Assembly (NCBI GenBank): GCA_030634615.1
Contig: DAOWAL010000043.1
Span: 1-8,753 of the forward strand
Source of the DNA: Candidatus Aenigmatarchaeota archaeon
GTDB lineage: Archaea; Aenigmatarchaeota; Aenigmatarchaeia; QMZP01; QMZT01
DNA length: 8,753 bases
Direction of reading: 5' to 3'
Below are positions 1-5,411 of the stretch, piece after piece. A program made the position numbers and the translations under genes. The first letter of the stretch is position 1. Each line of letters starts with the position of its first letter. Below the pieces are notes generated by a model. The model searched no databases and had not been told where the DNA came from. It was given only the letters and a program-made list of their open reading frames with translations.

Positions 1-391
1 AAATATCATTGAATTCATCGATAATTTCACTTTCTGTGTTTGTCTCTGATAGGCAGAAAATGTTTGCAATGGTATGATCAATCCTTTCGCCAATTGCTCC
101 AATAATTGTAATTTTTTCAGGTTTAAGCGAGTTTGCTAGTTCAATTGCTAACTGTAAATCTGTTTTGTTCTGGTCTGGGTCAAGAATAATTTTGGATTTG
201 TCCTCGAATATTTCCTTTGCCTTTTTTGTTATAGAATCTAAGTCACCGATAATATAATCTGGGACTATTCCCAATTTTATGCAGTTATCAGCGCCGCCGT
301 CTGCTGCGATTATAGTATTGTTTTTATCAATTATTGGCTTGTACCATCTTGGATTTTTTATATCACCATTGGCAACAATTAATAATTTCAT
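1..391 (-). CDS. Thiamine pyrophosphokinase, N-terminal part (cut by window edge)
   Basis: This gene transfers pyrophosphate from ATP to thiamine to make thiamine diphosphate in the cytoplasm. I translated the minus strand from the ATG at 391-389. It stays open for 130 codons to the window edge, so the C-terminal thiamine-binding domain is missing. The catalytic-domain motifs appear in family order: AADGGAD (residues 29-35), GDLDS (49-53), DQNKTDLQ (73-80) and GAIGERIDHTIAN (98-110). The GD-x-DS and DQ-x-KTD acidic residues are the Mg/ATP site in this family. It is divergent from dph6, with a 61-base shared upstream region. A CTTAAAAGG box about 25 bases before the ATG suggests a short or absent leader. 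Many archaea make this cofactor instead through thiamine-monophosphate kinase (ThiL), so the gene hints at use of free thiamine. That last point is inference. Confidence 0.88.
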   Translation of the reverse strand, partial: MKLLIVANGDIKNPRWYKPIIDKNNTIIAADGGADNCIKLGIVPDYIIGDLDSITKKAKEIFEDKSKIILDPDQNKTDLQLAIELANSLKPEKITIIGAIGERIDHTIANIFCLSETNTESEIIDEFNDI

Positions 392-411
392 AATAATCGT
401 TTTAATTTCAA

Positions 412-420
412 CCTTTTAAG
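412..420. promoter_or_regulatory. Possible shared TATA-like box between divergent thiamine pyrophosphokinase gene and dph6
   Basis: The sequence CCTTTTAAG reads CTTAAAAGG on the other strand. Its centre lies 25 bases from the minus-strand ATG at 391 and 37 bases from the plus-strand ATG at 453. Archaeal TATA boxes lie about 25 bases before transcription starts. The position therefore fits a leaderless minus-strand transcript and a plus-strand transcript with a leader of about 10 bases. This is based on position and AT content only. Confidence 0.35.
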
Positions 421-452
421 ATTGTGTTACTATCATAAATTTAGTTGATATT

Positions 453-1136
453 ATGAAAAATGTTGCAGTGCTTTTTTCAGGTGCAAAGGACTCGACTTTC
501 GCAATTTACAAAGCAATAAACATGGGCATGAATGTCAAGTATCTCTTAACATTAATTCCGAAAAGAGACGATTCGTACATGTTCCATCATCCAAACATAG
601 AATGGACAAAAATGCAGGCAGAAGCACTTGGAATAGAATACATAGTAAAAGAAACAGAAGCTGAAAAAGAAAAAGAACTTGATGATCTCAAAAGTCTTAT
701 TGAAAGTGTAAAGGATGATATTAAAGGTGTGGTTTCGGGTGCACTTGAATCTCGTTACCAGCGTGTTAGAATAGACAAAATCTGCAGGGATCTCGGTCTG
801 GAATCAATATCACCACACTGGGGCAGGAGCATGAGAGATTATCTTGAGGAGATAATGAACCTTGGTTTTGAAATCATAATAACAGCAGTTGCAGCAGAAG
901 GTCTTGATGAAAAATGGCTTGGCAGAAAGCTCGATTCTGAGACACTCAAAGAATTGGAAAAATTGTGTGAGAAACACGGTATCCATAAAGGAGGAGAAGG
1001 CGGCGAATACGAGTCGCTTGTCATTGACGGACCGATATTTAAAAAGAAAATGGTAATTAAAAAATCACGAATAGAGTGGGATGGAGTAAGAGGAACTTAC
1101 ATAATAGAAGATGCAGAACTTGTTGATAAAAATTAA
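453..1136 (+). CDS. dph6: Diphthine--ammonia ligase (Dph6, MJ0570-type PP-loop protein)
   Basis: This enzyme carries out the last step of diphthamide synthesis on translation elongation factor 2, an ATP-dependent amidation of diphthine with ammonium. The 227-residue protein opens with a PP-loop nucleotide site, SGAKDS at residues 9-14, in which the usual SGGKDS has Ala for the second Gly. FHHP follows at 44-47, then GALESRYQR at 97-105, PHWGRS at 121-126 and the hallmark EGGEYES at 182-188 followed by IDGP. Length and motif order match the stand-alone archaeal form, without the extra C-terminal domains of the eukaryotic protein. It is transcribed away from the thiamine pyrophosphokinase gene and converges on the orphan gene ending at 1149, leaving 12 bases between the stops. 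The family is confined to archaea and eukaryotes, so it is the best taxonomic marker in the window. Confidence 0.93.
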   Translation: MKNVAVLFSGAKDSTFAIYKAINMGMNVKYLLTLIPKRDDSYMFHHPNIEWTKMQAEALGIEYIVKETEAEKEKELDDLKSLIESVKDDIKGVVSGALESRYQRVRIDKICRDLGLESISPHWGRSMRDYLEEIMNLGFEIIITAVAAEGLDEKWLGRKLDSETLKELEKLCEKHGIHKGGEGGEYESLVIDGPIFKKKMVIKKSRIEWDGVRGTYIIEDAELVDKN

Positions 1137-1141
1137 TCTGC

Positions 1142-1148
1142 AAAAAAA
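1142..1148 (-). terminator. T7 tract directly after the stop of the orphan gene
   Basis: On the minus strand the TAA stop of the orphan gene is followed at once by seven T residues. Archaeal RNA polymerase terminates on such U-tracts without needing a hairpin. The tract lies in the 12-base gap between two convergent genes, where a terminator would be expected. Confidence 0.5.
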
Positions 1149-1781
1149 TTATGATTTGCTGGAATATCTTATTATTGCTTCACGCTTTACAAGTATCAGA
1201 GTTTTTTGCCATTCAAATTCACTTCTATAAAAATCGTCATCCATGAATCCCAGTTTTTTTTCCAATCCAATAAGTAATTCGTCTTTTCCGTCCATATTAA
1301 AACGAAAATAATCATTATCTATCAAATCAATTTCAATATTTAAAAAAAGTTCGTTACTATTCAACGCTCCAGATATAACATTTCCCACAGGCATTTCTAT
1401 GTGATTATCATAAAACTGTATTGTTTTAATTTTTTTACGGTGTATTGGTACTTTTAATGCTAAATTACAACCAATAAAATCTCCTATATCAAGTACATTT
1501 ATTCCATTTTTATAGAAATTTAACCCACGCTCTCTTATATCTCCATATTTTCCAGATTCATAAAGGATTTTTTTTTCATTTTTGTCGTGGAATTCGACAT
1601 TATCAACTATCGTATTTTCCGGTAGAATACTGAGTGTCGGACAAAAACGGTAGACAATTCTTGAATTTTTCGGTATTTTTGAAAGATCATAATGAGCAGG
1701 TAAAATTCCCATTAATTCCTTCATATAATGAGAAATTCTTTCAGAATTTATTCGTGTTTCATTTCCCATTATCCTTTCCAT
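1149..1781 (-). CDS. Unrecognised 210-residue soluble protein
   Basis: I do not recognise a family. The product has no signal peptide, membrane segment or repeated motif. It is a mixed charged/hydrophobic sequence with a beta-rich look, for example ILYESGKYGDIRERGLNFY at 72-90, VPIHRKKIKTIQFYDNHIEM at 111-130 and FLNIEIDLIDNDYFRFNMDG at 146-165. The only cysteines are at 47 and 106. The gene is more AT-rich than its neighbours: positions 1261-1380 hold 32 G+C in 120 bases by my count. The start at 1781 is preferred because a TTTTAAAAA box lies 26 bases upstream, which fits a leaderless transcript. Met5 (1769), preceded by GGAAAGGATA, is a possible alternative. It is separated from rnhA by 59 bases that hold a T-run and this promoter, so it is probably its own transcription unit. 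It could be a lineage-specific or acquired gene. Confidence 0.72.
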   Translation of the reverse strand: MERIMGNETRINSERISHYMKELMGILPAHYDLSKIPKNSRIVYRFCPTLSILPENTIVDNVEFHDKNEKKILYESGKYGDIRERGLNFYKNGINVLDIGDFIGCNLALKVPIHRKKIKTIQFYDNHIEMPVGNVISGALNSNELFLNIEIDLIDNDYFRFNMDGKDELLIGLEKKLGFMDDDFYRSEFEWQKTLILVKREAIIRYSSKS

Positions 1782-1802
1782 GAATATACGATATTATACA
1801 AA

Positions 1803-1811
1803 TTTTTAAAA
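1803..1811 (-). promoter_or_regulatory. TATA-like box of the orphan gene
   Basis: The minus strand reads TTTTAAAAA, centred 26 bases before the ATG at 1781. It lies between the T7 tract after rnhA and the start codon. No ribosome-binding sequence lies in the gap, which fits leaderless translation. Confidence 0.45.
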
Positions 1812-1833
1812 TAATGTGTATATCAAATATCAC

Positions 1834-1840
1834 AAAAAAA
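1834..1840 (-). terminator. T7 tract directly after rnhA stop
   Basis: Seven T residues on the minus strand immediately follow the TAG stop of the ribonuclease HI gene. This matches an archaeal U-tract terminator and would close the fumarase-malate dehydrogenase-nuclease transcription unit. There is no hairpin next to it. Confidence 0.5.
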
Positions 1841-2245
1841 CTAAGCAAATTTGTCAAGTACCTCATTTACCATGCTGTCGGCTTTCTGAATTCCCGGATT
1901 TGTTCTTCTGACGTGGTTGTATTCAACTTTTTTGAAATTGCTTTCAAGTTCTTTTGCTTTAAGATAAAGTTCTCTTATGTGAGGTTTTTTGATTTTAAAT
2001 TCCCCGTTCATCTGACTCACCATGAGTTTACTGTCTGAAAAGCAGGTAAGTTCATCACCAAGTTTTACCGCTCTTTTGAGTGCTGCTATCAATGCACTGT
2101 ATTCGGCAATGTTGTTTGTACAGTCACCTATGAAATGTTTGTGTTCTTTGAGAAGTTTCCCTTTACTATCTAAAATAACAAATGCTATTGCTCCCGGACC
2201 GGGGTTGCCACGTGATGCACCATCTGTGTAGATTGTGAGCTTCAT
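1841..2245 (-). CDS. rnhA: Ribonuclease HI
   Basis: This enzyme cleaves the RNA strand of RNA-DNA hybrids, in primer removal and R-loop clearance. The 134-residue protein is a compact, single-domain type 1 RNase H. The catalytic acidic residues are all present: D8 in YTDGASRGNPGPG, E48 in NNIAEYSA, D71 in SDSKLM and D123 in QKADSM. A His at 111 in NHVRRTN sits in the flexible loop that assists product release in this family. It has no N-terminal hybrid-binding domain and lacks the basic protrusion of the E. coli enzyme, like other short archaeal versions. The ATG lies 8 bases after the stop of the endonuclease IV-like gene, with no clear ribosome site, so it is probably co-transcribed and translationally coupled. 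It is the last gene of the cluster and is followed by a T7 tract. Confidence 0.93.
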   Translation of the reverse strand: MKLTIYTDGASRGNPGPGAIAFVILDSKGKLLKEHKHFIGDCTNNIAEYSALIAALKRAVKLGDELTCFSDSKLMVSQMNGEFKIKKPHIRELYLKAKELESNFKKVEYNHVRRTNPGIQKADSMVNEVLDKFA

Positions 2246-2253
2246 AAATATAA

Positions 2254-3063
2254 TTAATTGTAGCCGTTCCTTTTTAGCGTATCTATCATATACAAAGCAT
2301 CTTTTTCAAGAATCGGGCTTTCGCATATTATTGTCATCTCTTTAATTCTGCTCCTCATTAAGACCTTTACGAGTTCTTCAAAATCAGGTTGTTTATATTC
2401 CAAAACAATATGTCTTCTTTCTCCTTTCTCGGTGAATTCTATTCCAGAAAAATGCGTGTGATACTTTGGAAGATTCAAACTCTCTAATTTTTTCACTATT
2501 TCCGCGAAATCTATCTTGCCATTATCCCTTGCAAACATGTGTGACCAGTCCACGACAGGGATACAGTTCCTGATCTTCTCATGTATATCTATTATCTCGT
2601 CGAGCGTTCCGAACTGGGAGACCTTGCCTGTTGTTTCCATGCCAAGTTTGACGTTCCATTTGTTTTCCCTCAGAATGTTATTCATCTCTTTGCATGCATT
2701 AAAAACACGTTTGCTGCATTCTTCCTTTGATAGATCTCCGTAAAACCCTGGATGAAAAACAACAACTTCTGCACCGAGGTGATGTGCACGTTCGCATGAA
2801 TCCAAAATACGTTTCATTGAAGCTTCTGCTTTTTCAGGATTGCATAAGTTAATGTAGTAAGGTGCATGAACTGAAAGAATTATCCCATCCTCTTTTGCAA
2901 CTTTTCCGGCTTTCTTTGCAAGGCCGTTGCCCATTGCAACTCCGCGTACAAATTCAACTTCCATTGCCTGTAAGCCAAGCTCTTTGACACGCCTGATGCC
3001 TTCTATCGTATTATGTTCTTTTGTAGATATGGGAACACCAGCTGTACCGATGTTGATTTTCAT
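2254..3063 (-). CDS. nfo: Endonuclease IV-like TIM-barrel protein (AP endonuclease family 2)
   Basis: This is a probable metal-dependent apurinic/apyrimidinic endonuclease for base excision repair. The 269-residue form begins at MKINIGTAGVP. A longer reading from 3117 would overlap the end of malate dehydrogenase and adds residues unlike the family, so I chose the ATG at 3063-3061. The expected metal ligands appear in order: H66 (HAPYYINL), H104 (FHPGFY), E143 (METTGK), D172 and H175 (DWSHMF), H204 (HTHFSG), H218 and E248 (CESP). The Asp of the family's D-R-H triplet is replaced: the sequence reads R216-R217-H218. One zinc ligand may therefore be missing or supplied elsewhere, and activity could differ from bacterial Nfo. 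The gap after malate dehydrogenase is 16 bases and rnhA follows after 8, so these are likely one transcript. It could instead be another xylose-isomerase-like TIM-barrel enzyme. Confidence 0.82.
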   Translation of the reverse strand: MKINIGTAGVPISTKEHNTIEGIRRVKELGLQAMEVEFVRGVAMGNGLAKKAGKVAKEDGIILSVHAPYYINLCNPEKAEASMKRILDSCERAHHLGAEVVVFHPGFYGDLSKEECSKRVFNACKEMNNILRENKWNVKLGMETTGKVSQFGTLDEIIDIHEKIRNCIPVVDWSHMFARDNGKIDFAEIVKKLESLNLPKYHTHFSGIEFTEKGERRHIVLEYKQPDFEELVKVLMRSRIKEMTIICESPILEKDALYMIDTLKRNGYN

Positions 3064-3079
3064 AATTATAGACCAGATT

Positions 3080-4012
3080 TTATATCTTACATTCATCAAC
3101 GGTTTTTTTAACAGCATTCATTGTAGTTTTCATCAAATTCTTTTCTTCGTCGTTGAGTTCTATTTCAAATACCTTTTCGGCACCGTTTGCAGTGATGAGG
3201 CATGGGACACCTATGAAAAGATTATCAATTCCGTATTCGCCTTCACATAGAGCAGTACACGGTAAAACACGTCCCTTGTCCTTAAGATATGATTCAGCAA
3301 TGACTATTGCACTTTTTGCTGGACTAAAAAATGCAGAACCTCTACCGAACAACTTAACAATCTCCGTTCCTGCTTCACGGGTTCTTTTAACAACTTTGTC
3401 AATTAGTTCTTTTGATGCAATCTCAGTCAACGGGACACCACCAATTGTTGTTAAACGTGGAAGCGGGACCATTGTTGGTCCGTGACCACCCAAAACAATG
3501 CCCGCAATATCTGCAACAGATACTCCAAGTTCCATTGCAAGGAATGAACGATAACGGGCAGTATCTAACGTGCCTGCCATACCGACAACCTGATTTTTAG
3601 GAAAACCAGTTACTTTATGAAAAGTGTATACCATTGCATCAAGTGGGTTTGTAAGTATTATGCAAAAAGCATCAGGAGCGTATTTCTTAACATTCTCAGC
3701 TACGTTTTTAATGATTTCAATATTGGTCTTTAGCAGGTCCTCACGATTCATGCCTTCCTTTCTAGGTAACCCTGCTGTAATAATAACAACATCTGCTCCT
3801 TTGATGTCTTTATAGTCTGATGTGCCGCTGATGTGTGAATCATAATTGCCGTGTGGGGCCATTTGCATGAGATCCAAAGCTTTTCCCTTTACAGGATTTT
3901 CAAAATCAGGAATATCCAAAATAACAACATTACCAAGTTCCTTTTGTGCAGCCAGCATGGCAAGTATCTGCCCAATCTGACCGCCACCAATCAAAGCAAT
4001 TTTTTTCCTCAT
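3080..4012 (-). CDS. mdh: Malate dehydrogenase, NAD-type
   Basis: This enzyme interconverts malate and oxaloacetate with NAD. The 310-residue protein is of the lactate/malate dehydrogenase family. The Rossmann loop is IGGGQIG at 8-14, and D33 at the end of the second strand favours NAD over NADP. The substrate loop GLPRKEGMNR at 81-90 has Arg at the discriminating position, as in malate rather than lactate dehydrogenases. N122 (TNPLD), D150 and R153 (LDTARYR) and catalytic H177 (GGHG) are present. The residue after GGHG is Pro179, where Asp (GGHGDTM) is usual. The gene starts 36 bases after fumarase beta, and a TATA-like ATATATAAAA at 4039-4048 may give it its own promoter as well as read-through from the fumarase genes. 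It makes a malate-fumarate module with its two upstream neighbours. Confidence 0.93.
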   Translation of the reverse strand: MRKKIALIGGGQIGQILAMLAAQKELGNVVILDIPDFENPVKGKALDLMQMAPHGNYDSHISGTSDYKDIKGADVVIITAGLPRKEGMNREDLLKTNIEIIKNVAENVKKYAPDAFCIILTNPLDAMVYTFHKVTGFPKNQVVGMAGTLDTARYRSFLAMELGVSVADIAGIVLGGHGPTMVPLPRLTTIGGVPLTEIASKELIDKVVKRTREAGTEIVKLFGRGSAFFSPAKSAIVIAESYLKDKGRVLPCTALCEGEYGIDNLFIGVPCLITANGAEKVFEIELNDEEKNLMKTTMNAVKKTVDECKI

Positions 4013-4038
4013 AATAACAAAGTATAATTAAATTACGA

Positions 4039-4048
4039 TTTTATATAT
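4039..4048 (-). promoter_or_regulatory. TATA-like box before malate dehydrogenase
   Basis: The minus strand reads ATATATAAAA directly after the TGA stop of fumarase beta, centred 32 bases before the malate dehydrogenase ATG. It is a good archaeal TATA match at a plausible distance. It could give an internal promoter in the cluster. Confidence 0.4.
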
Positions 4049-4567
4049 TCACTTTACAATTTTTTGAAAAACATTTCTCGATTTTTCCAGAACCTCGGAA
4101 TGAAGACTGTTTCCATTTGAATCCATTGTGACTATGACAGGGAAATTTTCAACTTCAATTTCCCATATAGCTTCTGTCATTCCAAACTCTTTACAATAAA
4201 CATTTTTTATTTTCATGTTTTTCGAATAAATTAATGCTGCCCCACCGATTGCTGAAAGATAAACTGCTCTTCCCTTCAGCTTCTTCAGAACATTATCGTC
4301 CATTCCACCTTTACCGATTATTGCCTTTATATTATACTTGTCTATGAGCTTTGGTGTGTAAGCATCCATTCTTGCACTCGATGTCGGACCTGCTGCGATT
4401 ATTTTATCGTCTTTTACAATAGGGCCGCAGTGATAGATTATAGAATTTTGAATTTGTGGAAATTCATTCTTCAGTAAAAACAAATGAGCTCTGTCCCTTG
4501 CCGTGAAAATTGTACCATTCAACACAACTTTATCACCGACTTTTAACTTCGTAAAATCAATGTCCAT
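4049..4567 (-). CDS. fumB: Fumarate hydratase class I, beta subunit
   Basis: This is the small subunit of the two-subunit iron-sulfur hydro-lyase that interconverts fumarate and malate. The 172-residue product carries ARDRAH (23-28), HCGPI (46-50), AGPTSSARM (59-67) and IGKGGMD (84-90). It ends with the family block EFGMTEAIWEIEVENFPVIV followed by MDSNGNSLH. These Arg, Thr and Lys residues bind the dicarboxylate in the family. The start at 4567 is fixed by the ribosome site AAGGAGGG six bases upstream. An in-frame extension to 4645 exists, but it lies wholly inside the alpha gene and reads unlike the family. The ATG overlaps the last 11 bases of the alpha subunit, a coupling that would keep the subunits in step. 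Sequence alone cannot exclude L-tartrate dehydratase, but the adjacent malate dehydrogenase favours fumarase. Confidence 0.9.
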   Translation of the reverse strand: MDIDFTKLKVGDKVVLNGTIFTARDRAHLFLLKNEFPQIQNSIIYHCGPIVKDDKIIAAGPTSSARMDAYTPKLIDKYNIKAIIGKGGMDDNVLKKLKGRAVYLSAIGGAALIYSKNMKIKNVYCKEFGMTEAIWEIEVENFPVIVTMDSNGNSLHSEVLEKSRNVFQKIVK

Positions 4568-5375
4568 AAGATGCCCTCCTTGTTGCCCAGCATCCAAAAG
4601 AAACACCAACAAAAAACGATGCCGGGTGCCTGTGTGATTTCGCAAGCTTTATCGCAAGTGCAGTTGTTTTTCCTCCAATACCGGATGGACCAATTTCCAT
4701 TTTATTTATGCCCTCCAGAAGTTCTGATTCAACTTTTCTTAGTTCACTGTCTTTGTTATGGTCATTAATATCTCTTAATAGTTGCTTTTTTGATAAGTGA
4801 GCAACTTCCTCAATGCTGCCGCCTATTGCAATGCCTATTATGTATGGCGGGCATCCCTTTCCTTGTGCATTAAAAACAGCATCAAATACACATTTTTTGA
4901 TGCCTTCAATATCCCTGTCTGCACCAAGCATGGTATCTGGAAGACTGTAAATTTTTGAAATATTTTCAGACCCGCCGCCTTTCATTAGAAGCGTCATTTC
5001 GAATTTAGCAGATTCTTCGAAATGAATTACTGGTTTATTTCCAATAACTTTTCCAGAAACAGAATCAACAGCATTTGGCCTTAATGGGATTTCTTTTGTT
5101 GCAGTATCTGTCGCTCTTTCTATTATTTTTCTTATGTCCTCTTCTGATTGTGTTTTGTCATGTTTAACGTAAAACACAGGAATTCCGGTATCCTGGCATA
5201 TGGGTTTTGATTCGGTTTTTGCTATTTCAATGTTTTCTATAATGCTTTCAAGTACGTCCCTTGCGTTTTCACTTTCCTCGGTCCTCGCAGCGTCTTTGAG
5301 CCCTTCTTTGATATCAGAAGATAATTCTGTAGCACACTTTCTATACAGGTCTAAAACATCCTTTTCCGTTATCAT
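4557..5375 (-). CDS. fumA: Fumarate hydratase class I, alpha subunit
   Basis: This is the large, iron-sulfur-bearing subunit of the heteromeric class I fumarase. At 272 residues it has the usual length for the archaeal and anaerobic bacterial two-subunit form. Three cysteines stand where the family ligates a [4Fe-4S] cluster: C60 in PICQDTGIP, C175 in GKGCPPYIIG and C262 in SFGCWATRRA. KGGGSEN lies at 132-138, IGGSIEEVAHL at 184-194, and GIGGKTTALAIK at 232-243 followed by RHPASFFV. The enzyme is expected to be oxygen-sensitive, pointing to anaerobic life. The ATG at 5375 has an AGTTTTAAT box 26 bases upstream, which fits a leaderless transcript and makes this the likely first gene of the cluster. 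The stop of the secreted-protein gene is only 36 bases upstream on the same strand, so read-through from it is possible. Confidence 0.92.
   Translation of the reverse strand: MITEKDVLDLYRKCATELSSDIKEGLKDAARTEESENARDVLESIIENIEIAKTESKPICQDTGIPVFYVKHDKTQSEEDIRKIIERATDTATKEIPLRPNAVDSVSGKVIGNKPVIHFEESAKFEMTLLMKGGGSENISKIYSLPDTMLGADRDIEGIKKCVFDAVFNAQGKGCPPYIIGIAIGGSIEEVAHLSKKQLLRDINDHNKDSELRKVESELLEGINKMEIGPSGIGGKTTALAIKLAKSHRHPASFFVGVSFGCWATRRASYGH
4574..4581 (-). promoter_or_regulatory. Ribosome-binding site deciding the fumarase beta start
   Basis: The minus strand reads AAGGAGGG six bases before the ATG at 4567, inside the end of the alpha gene. It is the strongest Shine-Dalgarno match in the window. 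It marks 4567, not the upstream in-frame Met at 4645, as the start. Confidence 0.75.
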
Positions 5376-5396
5376 ATGTAAAATATGGCGGAATGA

Positions 5397-5405
5397 ATTA
5401 AAACT
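5397..5405 (-). promoter_or_regulatory. TATA-like box before fumarase alpha
   Basis: The minus strand reads AGTTTTAAT, centred 26 bases before the ATG at 5375, in the 36-base gap after the secreted-protein gene. The spacing matches that of the other putative leaderless genes here. Confidence 0.4.
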
Positions 5406-5411
5406 TTAATC

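Noticed and set aside
3064..3117. N-terminal extension of the endonuclease IV-like protein
   Set aside because: It overlaps the malate dehydrogenase C-terminus. The family begins at the MKINIGT strand encoded from 3063.
2927..3250. Plus-strand open frame of 107 codons
   Set aside because: It spans the junction of malate dehydrogenase and the endonuclease IV-like gene on the opposite strand and has no motif or promoter.
4568..4645. N-terminal extension of fumarase beta
   Set aside because: The extra 26 residues lie inside the alpha gene and are unlike the family. A strong ribosome site marks the ATG at 4567.
4049..5375. L-tartrate dehydratase instead of fumarase
   Set aside because: The two families cannot be separated by motifs alone, but the adjacent malate dehydrogenase and the usual archaeal context favour fumarase.
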